Under the pieces are notes generated by a model, which worked only from the letters and a program-made list of their open reading frames with translations, made no database searches and was not told the DNA's origin. This document shows, one piece after another, positions 23,581 through 32,672 of a stretch of 64,000 bases of DNA. Each line of letters begins with the position of its first letter. The stretch's first letter is position 1. The stretch is from Solobacterium sp. (lineage in GTDB: Bacteria; Bacillota_I; Bacilli_A; Erysipelotrichales; Erysipelotrichaceae). The DNA lies in assembly GCA_017469885.1 (NCBI GenBank), contig JAFUFO010000031.1, positions 1 to 64,000 on the forward strand, read 5' to 3'. The position numbers were made by a program, and so were the translations under genes.

Positions 23581-25074
23581 TTACAGATCCTCTCCGTTGG
23601 ACGCGATGCACTTCTGATACCAGTACCAGGAATCCTTCCGTGTTCTTGCGAAGGAGCCGTTTCCGTAATTATCCGCATCGACATAGATCTGGCCATAGCG
23701 CTTTGCCATCTCACCTTCTCCGTTGGAAACCATATCCACACAGCCCCAGTAGAGATATCCCATCAGAGGGATGCCGTCAAAATCCACTGCATCCCGCATG
23801 GAGCGGATGTTTGCGCGCATGTAATCGATCCGGTAGTCATCATGAACCGTGCCGTCCTCAAAGACGTCATTCCAGCCGATGCCGTTTTCCACACAGAACA
23901 GATCACAGTGATACCGGTCATACAGCGTGTTCAGAGTGATGCGGAGGCACTGCGGGTCGGTAGCCCATCCCCATGCATTGGTCGCAAGATACGGATTGCG
24001 TACGGTATGTGCCTGCGCACCGCCGTTTCCCTCTCCTTTAGCCTCATTTTCATCATGAACCGTCATGACATGCGATCCGTAACAGCTGAAACTCAGGAAA
24101 TCACACGGATACGCCGCAATGGTATCAAGGTCGCCGTCCTTTGCCGGAAGCACGATTCCTTCCCGCTCATATTCCGCCAGTTTGTAATTCGGATACCGTC
24201 CGAGCATCTGCACATCCGAGTAGAACAGCGTCCGGTTCATCGCCTGCTGGGCAAGCAGCTGATCGGCAGGATCTGCCGTATAGGCATATACCGGTCCGTA
24301 TGCCAGCATCATGCCGATCTTCAGATCCGGATAATGTTCATGTGCTTCCTTTACGACAAGCGAAGACGCAAGGAACTGATGGAATGCCGCATTGGCAATA
24401 TTCTGCGGATCGGCATGGATCAGTCCCGCGGTCACATACGGTGCCGCATCAATACAGTTGATCTCATTGAAGGTCAGCCAGTATTTCACCTTCGTTCCAA
24501 ACCGTTCAAAACAGGTTTTCACATAACGGACGTAAGCTTCCATGGTATGACGGCTGTCAAAGCCGTTATACTTCGCCGCAAGCGCAAGCGGGGTTTCATA
24601 GTGCAGCAGCGTCACGACCGGTTCGATATTGTATTTTGCACATTCGTCAAAAACCGCGTTGTAAAAGCGGACCCCTTCCTCATTTACGGTCTCATCATCG
24701 CCGTTGGGAAACAGACGTGACCACTTGATCGAAAAGCGAAGACAGTTGAACCCCTCCTCTGCGCAGAGGCGGATATCTTCCCTGTAATGATGATAAAAAT
24801 CAGACGCTTTATGAGACGGATAATAATATTTCGGATCATCCAGAAGTACCGGCACTGCCCCTTCCGGAAGATGCCGCTCGTCGCTTCCGAAACAGAGCGG
24901 TGTGGATCCCGTCTCGCCATTGGGTTTTATCCAGGTAACCTGCCGCCGCACGGTATGGGAACCGTTGGTCATTACATCCGCCGTGGAAAGACCTGCGCCG
25001 CCTTCGGATACGCCCCCTTCATACTGATTTGCGGCCGTTGCGCCGCCCCAGAGAAACTGTTTCGAAAAGCCCAT
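23581..25074 (-). CDS. Glycoside hydrolase family 1, probable 6-phospho-beta-glucosidase
   Basis: A 497-residue cytoplasmic TIM-barrel glycosidase. The start FSKQFLWGGATAANQYEGG is the family-1 signature. The acid/base glutamate is in TFNEIN and the nucleophile in CVENGIG. Length and the C-terminal KDSWYWYQ segment match 6-phospho-beta-glucosidases that split PTS-imported beta-glucosides such as cellobiose-phosphate or arbutin-phosphate. No PTS permease is adjacent, so specificity is inferred. A GGAG ribosome-binding site precedes the ATG. Confidence 0.9.
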   Translation of the reverse strand: MGFSKQFLWGGATAANQYEGGVSEGGAGLSTADVMTNGSHTVRRQVTWIKPNGETGSTPLCFGSDERHLPEGAVPVLLDDPKYYYPSHKASDFYHHYREDIRLCAEEGFNCLRFSIKWSRLFPNGDDETVNEEGVRFYNAVFDECAKYNIEPVVTLLHYETPLALAAKYNGFDSRHTMEAYVRYVKTCFERFGTKVKYWLTFNEINCIDAAPYVTAGLIHADPQNIANAAFHQFLASSLVVKEAHEHYPDLKIGMMLAYGPVYAYTADPADQLLAQQAMNRTLFYSDVQMLGRYPNYKLAEYEREGIVLPAKDGDLDTIAAYPCDFLSFSCYGSHVMTVHDENEAKGEGNGGAQAHTVRNPYLATNAWGWATDPQCLRITLNTLYDRYHCDLFCVENGIGWNDVFEDGTVHDDYRIDYMRANIRSMRDAVDFDGIPLMGYLYWGCVDMVSNGEGEMAKRYGQIYVDADNYGNGSFARTRKDSWYWYQKCIASNGEDL

Positions 25075-25126
25075 AATGATTTACTCCATTCTTTGTACTG
25101 TCCTATCCATCGTACCACAGGAACGA

Positions 25127-25153
25127 AAAGAAGCCGCCCGATAAACGGACGGC
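25127..25153 (-). terminator. Terminator of the PfpI-like gene
   Basis: On the minus strand GCCGTCCG (25153-25146), loop TTTAT, CGGGCGGC (25140-25133), followed by TTCTTTTCG. Confidence 0.7.
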
Positions 25154-25165
25154 AGTAAGTAATCA

Positions 25166-25675
25166 TTATTCTCCGAAGAGCACACGCAGATAATCACGCA
25201 TGTATTCCGGGAGTGTTGAAGGAGACTGTGCGGAAATGATATTTCCGTCCACCACCGACTTCTGGTCTACCCAGATGGCACCGGCATTGGTCATATCATC
25301 CCGGATTCCAACGGTACTTGTGACGGTTTTTCCATTCAGGATTCCGGCTGAGATCAGCACCCATCCGGCATGGCAGATCTCACCGATCGGTTTGTTTTCC
25401 GAATTCATATCGCGGACCAGTTCCAGCACCTTCGGATAACGGCGCAGTTTATCCGGCGCCCATCCACCCGGAACCAGAATACCGTCATAATCTGCCGCAG
25501 ACACTTCATCAAACGTCATCGTTACCTCGCAGGGAACCCCGTATTTTCCGTGGTACATTCCCTTCTTCGGTCCGACGATATCCACTGTGCAGCCGGCTTC
25601 CCGCAGGCGGTAAACCGGATACCAGTGCTCCAGATCTTCAAACGCTTCGTCCACAAGCGCAATGATACGTTTCAT
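25166..25675 (-). CDS. DJ-1/PfpI family protein (PfpI/YhbO type)
   Basis: A 169-residue cytoplasmic protein. DEAFEDLEHWYP carries the conserved acidic residues, ILVPGGWAPDKLRR is the PfpI-type loop, and the nucleophile cysteine is in EICHAGWVLISAG, where the CHA motif (Cys-His) separates this protease/stress-type branch from the DJ-1 paralogue at 17657-18232. Relatives protect against reactive carbonyls and oxidative stress. A GGAGG sequence lies 11 bases before the chosen ATG. It is a single gene with its own terminator. Confidence 0.87.
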   Translation of the reverse strand: MKRIIALVDEAFEDLEHWYPVYRLREAGCTVDIVGPKKGMYHGKYGVPCEVTMTFDEVSAADYDGILVPGGWAPDKLRRYPKVLELVRDMNSENKPIGEICHAGWVLISAGILNGKTVTSTVGIRDDMTNAGAIWVDQKSVVDGNIISAQSPSTLPEYMRDYLRVLFGE

Positions 25676-25756
25676 AACTCATGAATCCTCCTGATTCCAT
25701 CATACACACAACAGGTTCACAGACAATACGGATGCCCACGGAGGCGCATCGTTCTT

Positions 25757-26555
25757 CTAACGCGGCACAATACGGACCTTGATATAGACATCCGGGTATC
25801 GTTTCCGTATTCCGCCGCACAGCTCATCCCGATAATGACTGAAATTGCGGACCCGCTGATCCACATCAACTGTAATGCGGATTTCTCCGTATGCCCGTAC
25901 GTACTCAAACCCATGCACGGCTGTTGTGCCGGAAATCTTCATCGCAAGATCCTCACAGTATGTTTTCGCGTCGGCTGTCTCACGATCCGCGGAATTTACG
26001 GAATGAATGTCGAAGCGCAGTTCAATCCGGTGCGCCTCCTGTACAGCTCTGCGTGCACGTTCTGCGATTGCGGCGGCTTCTTCCACGGAACGCGCGCTGT
26101 CGAGTGAAATGCATGCGGAGCCGATCCGGTTCAGCGGTCCGTAATTATGGAGCACCAGATGAAACACATCGCGGACTCCATCCACCGCAAGAACCGTCTG
26201 TTCGATTGCACGGGCAAGCTCGCTGTTTTCATTCGTCACAAGCAGTGCATCGAATGCCTCACGAAATATCTCAATACCGGTTTTGATCATCAGCCCCGAT
26301 ATCAGCAGTCCGGCATAGGCATCCAGATTCAGACCGGTCCGGCATCCGGTTTGCGCGCCGGGCAGACACTACGGTGATCAGTGATGTGATGCAGTCGGAA
26401 AAATTATTTACGCTGTCCGAAATAATGGAAACAGAGTTTGATATCAGACCGACCGTCATTTTTGCGGCAGCAAACAGAGCATTTACCGCAATGCCGGTAA
26501 TTCCCGCCCGCCGCAGAAGCTGTTCGCGTTTTGCATTGGTGAGAGCTGATTCCAT
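25757..26555 (-). pseudogene. Cation diffusion facilitator transporter, disrupted by internal deletion and frameshift
   Basis: Two frames together give the two ends of a CDF-family metal exporter. Codons from 26555 to about 26345 encode the first two membrane helices with the SISDSVNNFSD metal motif and stop being CDF-like after RMPD. From about 26345 to 25757 another frame resumes with NLDAYAGLLISGLMIKTGIEIF and the cytoplasmic C-terminal metal-sensing domain. Between these points an intact family member has roughly 90-110 more residues, covering helices 3-4 and the second histidine/aspartate metal site. They are missing here, and the junction changes frame. The remnant should not transport. 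An assembly error is possible but would have to remove about 300 bases. Confidence 0.78.
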
Positions 26556-26674
26556 ACCCTTTAATTATAATCATCATCAGTCAGAATCTTTTTAAACCGT
26601 TTTTCCGAAAACATCCATACGCTTAAACACAGTTATCGGGTATGATTTTCTTAAGGTTAAGGAGTGTATCAATC

Positions 26675-27241
26675 ATGAGCCATAATTCTGAAGTACTCGA
26701 TGCTGTAAACCGCGCCATCGATGCCCTCACCGATCTACGAACGCTTCTCGAACAGGAAGCAGCTGCACCTGCAGAGCCAAAGCAGCCTGCCCCGAAGCCG
26801 GAGACGCCGGAACTCGTGCTTCCGGAAGCGGAAACAAAACAGCCGGAGCCGGCCATTGAGCTGGTTGCGCCGGAACCAATCATCATTGAACCGCCGGAAA
26901 ATGTATTCCCCGAACTGGTTCATCCGGAAGCCGCGGAAAAAGAGCCGCAGGCACCGATCGAACTGACGCAGCCCGATTCGGTCACTGCCGCCATGAAGAC
27001 ACCGATTTCACTGGAACTTCCGGGAGCTGTCCCTGCGCAGGAAGACGCAGCACCGGCACCGGACCAGCCGCTCGTCTGTCCGCGCTGCGGAAAGACCGTT
27101 GATCACGGCTTCAAATTCTGCATGTACTGCGGAGAAAAACTGGGCAGTGCCCCGGCACAGCTTCTGTGCAGAAACTGCGGAAAGCCGATTCAGCCAGGAA
27201 ATAAATTCTGTGTCACCTGCGGCACCCCGGTAAACGGATAA
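26675..27241 (+). CDS. Double zinc-ribbon protein with a Pro/Glu-rich middle region
   Basis: A 188-residue protein. Residues 1-30 look like a short helix. Residues 30-125 are a low-complexity Pro/Glu/Ala region with repeated LVxPE- and EPP-like units, probably extended and acidic. The C-terminus carries two zinc ribbons, CPRCG...CMYCG and CRNCG...CVTCG, each four cysteines. Such proteins are common in Bacillota and of unknown function; the ribbons may mediate protein or nucleic-acid contacts. AAGGAG lies 11 bases before the ATG at 26675, which was preferred over one 11 codons earlier. A shared terminator separates it from the convergent transpeptidase gene. Confidence 0.78.
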   Translation: MSHNSEVLDAVNRAIDALTDLRTLLEQEAAAPAEPKQPAPKPETPELVLPEAETKQPEPAIELVAPEPIIIEPPENVFPELVHPEAAEKEPQAPIELTQPDSVTAAMKTPISLELPGAVPAQEDAAPAPDQPLVCPRCGKTVDHGFKFCMYCGEKLGSAPAQLLCRNCGKPIQPGNKFCVTCGTPVNG

Positions 27242-27251
27242 GCACCTTCTG

Positions 27252-27284
27252 AAAACCGCCTGTCTTTTACAGACAGACGGTTTT
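27252..27284. terminator. Bidirectional terminator between convergent genes
   Basis: AAAACCG-C-CTGTCT, loop TTTAC, AGACAG-A-CGGTTTT: a 13-bp stem with one internal mismatch, flanked by A and T runs. It ends the zinc-ribbon gene and the L,D-transpeptidase gene. Confidence 0.82.
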
Positions 27285-27285
27285 T

Positions 27286-28431
27286 TCAGTTATTCCAGGG
27301 ATTTTCCGGGGAAGGATCCGTCGGATCCCAGCCGCGGATTTCACTTTCCGGATCAATATAGATCGATTCGGGTTTCCCGAGCGGTCCCGGATCAGAGGGA
27401 TCATCATAGATTTCCACTTCCGTTCCGATCGGGCAGTTCTGGAAGATCCATAATGCATCTGCAACACACAGCCGGATACATCCCATTGATGCCTTTGTGC
27501 CGAGCTTGTTGTACTCCAGATATTCAAGGTCACCTTTGTTCATTGAATAGTATGGTACAGAGTGAAACAGAATGTCACCGACGATATCCGTCACATACTG
27601 TCCGTATACCCCGCCGAACAGTGCACGCCACTCTCCCCGGTTAAAGGTGTGGAATACACCGACCGGCGTCGCGCCTCCCGTGGAGCATACCATTGCCTTC
27701 AGCGGAACACTGTAGGTTCCATCCTTATCCAGCGCGTACACCGTTACGGTATTCAGTTCCCGGTTGATCCGGATCCGATACGGATTCGTGGTTTCATCTG
27801 CGGCATTCACCACAAGCCGGAAATCCTTTTCCGTCCGATGTCCGTCAAGATCAAGCGCCGTCACCGTCACCGTATATTCCCCGGCGTTCGTATAATCCGC
27901 ATCCGTTGTGATGCAGTAACTGCCCGGTGTTTCGGTATCGCTCTTTGGCAGGTCACCGTCTTTTCCGTCTGTCACAAGCGCAATATTTGAATCAAGGTCT
28001 GCGTTCTCTGTGCCGAGACGTACTTCCATGACATCCTGGTTCAGTGTGATTTCCGGCACGGTATTGTCTATGACTTCCACATTCACCGGAAACTCCCTTG
28101 TAACGGTTTCTCCGAATGATGTTTCTTTGGAGAGCTTCAGCACGATCGGATAGGTACCGATCGTATTCGTATCCACCGTCCCTTCCATAGACAGTGTTCC
28201 ATCCGTGTACTGCACGGCATTCTCAACGTCAAATGCGCTTCCGCAGTCCACGCGTAGCTTTGCCTCATCCGCAGCCAGTGCCAGTGAATCGTATACCTGC
28301 TGGATTTCTGCCCGCCGGACGCTGCTTTGATAAATCTTCCATCCCGCAAACACGCAGAGCGCAAGAACTGCCGCCGCAAGGATTCCAAGCAGCGTCTTTG
28401 CCTTCTTTTTCAGTTTCCGTTTCTTTGCCAT
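27286..28431 (-). CDS. L,D-transpeptidase (YkuD domain) with membrane anchor
   Basis: A 381-residue cell-wall enzyme. A Lys-rich cytoplasmic start is followed by one membrane helix (about 13-34). Residues 60-210 contain two bacterial Ig-like or cadherin-like repeats, with paired GTYPI/GEYTVTV strands. The YkuD catalytic domain fills 218-330, with His290 and the nucleophile Cys318. The signature reads SMGCIR instead of the usual SHGCIR, so the histidine before the glycine is a methionine. The enzyme would make 3-3 crosslinks or attach molecules to peptidoglycan. An unstructured acidic tail follows. It lies 27 bases downstream of the radical SAM gene and is probably co-transcribed with it. Confidence 0.87.
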   Translation of the reverse strand: MAKKRKLKKKAKTLLGILAAAVLALCVFAGWKIYQSSVRRAEIQQVYDSLALAADEAKLRVDCGSAFDVENAVQYTDGTLSMEGTVDTNTIGTYPIVLKLSKETSFGETVTREFPVNVEVIDNTVPEITLNQDVMEVRLGTENADLDSNIALVTDGKDGDLPKSDTETPGSYCITTDADYTNAGEYTVTVTALDLDGHRTEKDFRLVVNAADETTNPYRIRINRELNTVTVYALDKDGTYSVPLKAMVCSTGGATPVGVFHTFNRGEWRALFGGVYGQYVTDIVGDILFHSVPYYSMNKGDLEYLEYNKLGTKASMGCIRLCVADALWIFQNCPIGTEVEIYDDPSDPGPLGKPESIYIDPESEIRGWDPTDPSPENPWNN

Positions 28432-28458
28432 AGTCCGTATACCCTTTCTTCCTGCAGG

Positions 28459-29337
28459 TCAGTCGATATCACGCAGCCTGCGGTGAATCGTATTGAGCAC
28501 TTTCTTTTTATTGCGCACCCATTCCGGCGCAATGAGCAGATTTCCCGGTCCGTCTCCGGTCATGCGATGAACCACGATGTCATCCGGAAGGATCCGGATC
28601 ATCTCGCATACGATCTCCGCATATTCTTCCATGGTAAGCAGCGGAAACGGGTGTTCCTTATATTCTTCTGCCATGGCAGTGCCTTCGAGAATATTGAGCA
28701 TCTGAAGTTTGATGCCGTCAATCCCCGGATTCAGCGCAGAAAGGTAACGCGCGGTTTCCAGCATATCCTCGCGGTCTTCTCCGGGCAATGAAAGAATCAC
28801 ATGCACGATTACCTGCAGTCCTGCCTGTTTCAGTTTCCGGACCGCTTCTTCAAATACCGGAAGCGGATATCCGCGGTTGATCCGCAGTGCGGTTTTCTCA
28901 TGGATCGTCTGAAGCCCCAGTTCAATCCAGACAGGTTTGATCTGATTGAGTTCCCGAAGCACATCCATGATTTCTTCCCCAAGGCAGTCCGGCCGTGTGC
29001 CAAGCGAGAGAACCGCAATATCATCCCGAAGGATCGCCTCCCGGTAAATACGGCGCAGCCGGGCCGGATCTCCATATGTATTGGTGAATGACTGAAAGTA
29101 AGCAATATATCGTTTTGCGTGGGTTTTTGCGGAAATCCGCTTCTTTGCGTCAATGATCTGTTCACTCAGCGGACCCGGTGCTGCCGCAAATTCTCCGGAT
29201 CCACCTTCCGAACAGAATGTACAGCCGCCGGTTCCGACCGTTCCATCCCGGTTGGGACAGGTACAGCCTGAACAGAGAGACAGTTTGTATATTTTTTCTC
29301 CGTATTCTGATTTCAGGTATTCCGACAGCGTTCTCAT
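28459..29337 (-). CDS. Radical SAM protein, TIGR01212/YhcC family
   Basis: A 292-residue cytoplasmic radical SAM enzyme. The N-terminal cysteine cluster (Cys22, 25, 27, 39, 42) contains the CPNRDG...GGCTFC pattern that defines this family. The cluster-binding cysteines are probably 27, 39 and 42, a spacing wider than the classical CxxxCxxC. Conserved YFQSFTNTYG and LSLGTRPDCL segments follow, then the SAM barrel. The family's substrate is unproven. A TATAAT box lies upstream of the start codon. It probably forms a two-gene unit with the L,D-transpeptidase gene. Confidence 0.87.
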   Translation of the reverse strand: MRTLSEYLKSEYGEKIYKLSLCSGCTCPNRDGTVGTGGCTFCSEGGSGEFAAAPGPLSEQIIDAKKRISAKTHAKRYIAYFQSFTNTYGDPARLRRIYREAILRDDIAVLSLGTRPDCLGEEIMDVLRELNQIKPVWIELGLQTIHEKTALRINRGYPLPVFEEAVRKLKQAGLQVIVHVILSLPGEDREDMLETARYLSALNPGIDGIKLQMLNILEGTAMAEEYKEHPFPLLTMEEYAEIVCEMIRILPDDIVVHRMTGDGPGNLLIAPEWVRNKKKVLNTIHRRLRDID

Positions 29338-29451
29338 TGTGCGTGATCTCTTTGCTTATTATAGGGTATTCCTGCCTGCAGATGGGACAGCGGGCAGAGA
29401 CGTAAATGGACACAAAAAGTGCATTTTGGGCGTTTATGTTGTCAAAAAAGG

Positions 29452-29459
29452 TATAAAAT
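29452..29459 (+). promoter_or_regulatory. -10 region of the acyl-CoA ligase operon (leaderless type)
   Basis: Overlapping TATAAA and TAAAAT hexamers end nine and seven bases before the ATG at 29467. No ribosome-binding site or good -35 is visible. Confidence 0.4.
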
Positions 29460-29466
29460 CTTTCTT

Positions 29467-31176
29467 ATGAGTACAAATAACACAGTAAAAAAACACTTGG
29501 ATTATCCGCGTCTTACGATGTTTCAGATGATCCAGCGGATGGCGGACCAGTATCCGAACTATCCCGCTTATGAATTCTTCGGAAAGAAAACGACCTACCG
29601 GCAGTTTGTCGGAAAAATTGAGCGCGCGGCACGCGCATTCACATCCATGGGTATCCGCAGAGGCGACGCAGTCACCATCTGCATGCCGAATACCCCGCAG
29701 GCACTTGACTGTTTCTATGCCCTGAACCGGATCGGAGCCATCTGCAATATGGTCCACCCGCTCAGTGCCCAAAAGGAAATCACCTTCTTCCTGGACATCT
29801 CGGACAGCCGCATGATCCTCACCATGGACATGTTCTATGAGAAAGTGGATGCGGCCGTCAAGGAAGCGAATCATCCGGTCACAATCCTGACCGCCCGCAT
29901 GCAGGATGAACTTGACATGATCAAGGGCATCGGCTTCGCGTTCACACAGGGCCGCAAGTTCCGGAAGTTCCCGAACACCGGATACGGCATGCTGTGGAGA
30001 GAATTCCTTGCCAAAGGCGTTCCTTCTGTTCGTCTTCCGGAGCCGGTGTACAACCCGAAGGCAACTGCCGCGATTCTGTACAGCGGCGGTACCAGCGGAA
30101 AGCCGAAAGGAATCTGCCTCTCGGATCAGAACTTCAACGCAACTGCCCTGCAGGCTACGGAATCCATCCAGCAGCCGCTCGGCCCCGGTGACACGATGCT
30201 GTCATGCATGCCGGTGTTCCACGGATTCGGTCTTGGCATCAATATTCACACGATTCTGATCAACGGTGCGGAATGCATCCTGATGCCTTCCTTCAACGGC
30301 AAGTCCTATGCGGAAATGCTCATCAAGAAGAAGCCGAACTTCATCGCCGGTGTACCGACAATCTTCGAAGCCCTGCTTCATATTGAAGAACTCAAGGACG
30401 CAGACCTCTCCTGCCTGAAAGGAATGTTCTGCGGCGGTGATGCGCTGAGTGTGGAGCTCAAGAAGAAGGTTGATGAATTCCTGAAGGAACACAATGCGAC
30501 CATTCAGGTACGCGAAGGCTACGGTCTTACCGAGTGCGTTACCGCAAGCTGCCTGACACCGCGTGACACCTACCGTGAAAACTCCATCGGCCTGCCCTTC
30601 CCGGATACCGAATACTGCATTGTCCGCCCGGGCACCGATGAAGAACTTCCGCCGATGGAAGAAGGAGAAATCATTCTCCGCGGTCCTTCCGTCATGATCG
30701 GATATCTGAACAATCCGGAAGAAACCGCCCAGACGCTCCGCAAGATGCCGGACGGTCATACCTGGCTGTTTACGGGTGACCTCGGCTACATGGACAAGGA
30801 CGGTTACGTCTACTTCAAACAGCGCATCAAGCGCATGATCATCACCAACGGCTACAACGTATATCCGGGTCAGATTGAAAACATCATTGACTCCTGTGAG
30901 GAAGTTGCCTACAGCTGTGTCATCGGTGTGAAGGATCCGAGAAGAATGCAGAGGGTCAAGGCATTCGTCGTTCTGAAACCCGGCTATACCGGAGATCAGG
31001 AGATGAAGAACAAGATCAACGACGTTCTGAGTATGCATGTCGCGAAATATGCCCTTCCGCGTGAGATTGAATTCCGCAGCGACCTTCCCAAGACACTCGT
31101 CGGTAAGGTTGCTTACCGGAAGCTTGAGGAAGAGGCCAATGCCGAAGCCGCAAAGATGGAGGAAAACGCCGCATGA
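29467..31176 (+). CDS. AMP-dependent acyl-CoA synthetase (long-chain fatty acid CoA ligase-like)
   Basis: A 569-residue cytoplasmic adenylate-forming enzyme that activates a carboxylic acid with ATP and joins it to coenzyme A or another thiol. Motifs include YSGGTSGKPKG (P-loop, near 200), GYGLTE (near 355), the TGDLGYMDKDGY hinge region and IITNGYNVYPGQIE near the C-terminus; the catalytic lysine GKVAY is present. The closest look is medium- or long-chain fatty acid ligase, but the substrate is not certain. The ATG at 29467 fits the domain start. The next gene overlaps its stop codon by four bases and encodes an acyltransferase-like protein, a likely partner. Confidence 0.88.
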   Translation: MSTNNTVKKHLDYPRLTMFQMIQRMADQYPNYPAYEFFGKKTTYRQFVGKIERAARAFTSMGIRRGDAVTICMPNTPQALDCFYALNRIGAICNMVHPLSAQKEITFFLDISDSRMILTMDMFYEKVDAAVKEANHPVTILTARMQDELDMIKGIGFAFTQGRKFRKFPNTGYGMLWREFLAKGVPSVRLPEPVYNPKATAAILYSGGTSGKPKGICLSDQNFNATALQATESIQQPLGPGDTMLSCMPVFHGFGLGINIHTILINGAECILMPSFNGKSYAEMLIKKKPNFIAGVPTIFEALLHIEELKDADLSCLKGMFCGGDALSVELKKKVDEFLKEHNATIQVREGYGLTECVTASCLTPRDTYRENSIGLPFPDTEYCIVRPGTDEELPPMEEGEIILRGPSVMIGYLNNPEETAQTLRKMPDGHTWLFTGDLGYMDKDGYVYFKQRIKRMIITNGYNVYPGQIENIIDSCEEVAYSCVIGVKDPRRMQRVKAFVVLKPGYTGDQEMKNKINDVLSMHVAKYALPREIEFRSDLPKTLVGKVAYRKLEEEANAEAAKMEENAA

Positions 31177-32060
31177 GTGATGCGCGCAAGCGAAAATGGG
31201 GAGACCGGCGCGACGGGTACAAGGTAAAGGTTCCCGGTCTGCAGACGGTCATGGCATGTCTGATGCCGAACCGCACCGACTGTGAGTGCTATCTCAACGA
31301 TAAGATTGATATCACAGACCTGCTCGTATATCTCGAGCAGAAAAACGCAACCCATCCGGAATACAAAACCACCCTGTTTCACTGCTTCATCATGGCACTC
31401 ACAAAAATGTTCCGGGAACGGAACCGCATGAACCGTTTCATACAGGGCGGAACCATGTATGAACGATATGATATCTCAGTTGCCTTTGTCGCAAAGCGCC
31501 GCTTCTCCGAATCCGGTGAAGAAGCGCTGATGTTCATGACACCGAAAGGCACAGACAATCTCGACAGCATTTCGAAAAAGATTGTCGGTGATGTTAAGGA
31601 AACCCGTAAGAGCGAAGTCGCAACCGGCGGTGTCGATGAACTGCTCGATAAATTCGCGGCAATGCCGAAACTGCTGATGATGTTTCTGATCTGGATCATC
31701 CGCTGCCTGGACTTCTGGGGTGTCAACCCGAAGTTCATCACCGACGGTGATCCCAACTACAGCAGCATCTTCCTCAGCAACCTCGGCAGTATCAAATGCC
31801 CGGCGGTATATCACCACCTGAACAACTACGGAACCAATTCGTTCATGCTGACGATCGGCACCATGCATAAGGAAAAAGTGATCATGGACGACGGCAGCGA
31901 ACAGATCCGTGACTTCGTTGACATCGGCGTCACCATCGATGAGCGTATCGGTGACGGATTCTACTTCGCACGCAGTCTGAAACTCGTCAAATATCTCTTT
32001 GCACATCCCCAGATGCTCGATGAGCCGCTTGCGCAGCCCAGCAACTTCGACTACAAGTAA
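31173..32060 (+). CDS. E2-like (2-oxoacid dehydrogenase acyltransferase fold) protein lacking the catalytic histidine
   Basis: A 295-residue protein with the chloramphenicol-acetyltransferase-like fold of dihydrolipoyl acyltransferase catalytic domains. FLSNLGSIKCPAVYHHLNNYGTNSFMLTIGT matches the E2 core, and the position of the E2 active-site motif HRxxDG reads ERIGDG, so histidine is replaced by glutamate while the downstream Asp-Gly is kept. No lipoyl or subunit-binding domain is present. It is translationally coupled (ATGA) to the acyl-CoA ligase gene. The inferred role is an acyl transfer or scaffold step acting on the ligase product. It is not a component of a usual oxoacid dehydrogenase complex. 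Confidence 0.7.
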   Translation: MSDARKRKWGDRRDGYKVKVPGLQTVMACLMPNRTDCECYLNDKIDITDLLVYLEQKNATHPEYKTTLFHCFIMALTKMFRERNRMNRFIQGGTMYERYDISVAFVAKRRFSESGEEALMFMTPKGTDNLDSISKKIVGDVKETRKSEVATGGVDELLDKFAAMPKLLMMFLIWIIRCLDFWGVNPKFITDGDPNYSSIFLSNLGSIKCPAVYHHLNNYGTNSFMLTIGTMHKEKVIMDDGSEQIRDFVDIGVTIDERIGDGFYFARSLKLVKYLFAHPQMLDEPLAQPSNFDYK

Positions 32061-32066
32061 TTATCA

Positions 32067-32100
32067 AAAACAGACCGGATATCAATTCCGAGTCTGTTTT
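32067..32100. terminator. Bidirectional terminator between convergent genes
   Basis: AAAACAGAC (32067-32075) pairs with GTCTGTTTT (32092-32100), with an additional CGG/CCG pairing inside. It ends the E2-like gene and touches the mntP stop codon. Confidence 0.8.
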
Positions 32101-32672
32101 CATATTCCGAAGAAGATTTTAAATCCGATCAGGATCAGAATGACACCGCCGAAGATCGAAGCCTTATCGGAAAGCGCCGTTCCAGCCCTGCGTCCGATCA
32201 GGAGACCGGCAAGACATATCACATAGGTAACGCCGCCGATAATCAGCGAAGCACCGAGTGCTTCCGGAAATTCATAGTTTGCGATGGTAAAGCCGACAGA
32301 TAATGCATCGATGGAAGTTGCGATACCCTGGAGTGCAAGATCATGCATGCTCAGGATATGGGAAACTTCCTCCTTTTCCTTATCCGGATGAAGTCCTTCG
32401 TAAATCATATTTCCGCCGATATACGCAAGAAGAATCAGTGCGATCCACGGAATCAGTGTCTGAACCTGTGTAAAGACCGTCACGACCGTATGCACACAGA
32501 TCCATCCGATCAGCGGCATCAGAAACTGAAATCCCGCGAATGTTCCCGCAATGATGTTCATCCGCTTCCGGCTCATCGACGGATCATTCAGTCCGTTTGC
32601 CAGAGATACGGAGAATGCGTCCATCGCAAGACCGACTCCCAACATGCAGGCATTTATCACAAAATGAAACAT
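32100..32672 (-). CDS. mntP: Manganese efflux pump MntP
   Basis: A 190-residue six-helix membrane protein. The duplicated signature of the family is clear: GVGLAMDAFSVSLANGL in helix 1 and QGIATSIDALSVGFTIAN in helix 4, each with the conserved aspartate that lines the metal path. It exports Mn(II). A GAAGGGG ribosome-binding site precedes the ATG. I looked for the yybP-ykoY manganese riboswitch in the upstream 130 bases and did not recognise it. It is a single gene. Confidence 0.92.
   Translation of the reverse strand: MFHFVINACMLGVGLAMDAFSVSLANGLNDPSMSRKRMNIIAGTFAGFQFLMPLIGWICVHTVVTVFTQVQTLIPWIALILLAYIGGNMIYEGLHPDKEKEEVSHILSMHDLALQGIATSIDALSVGFTIANYEFPEALGASLIIGGVTYVICLAGLLIGRRAGTALSDKASIFGGVILILIGFKIFFGI

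Noticed and set aside
23365-24720. 451-codon plus-strand open frame opposite the GH1 gene
   Set aside because: The GH1 signatures (TFNEIN, VENG) on the minus strand define the real gene.
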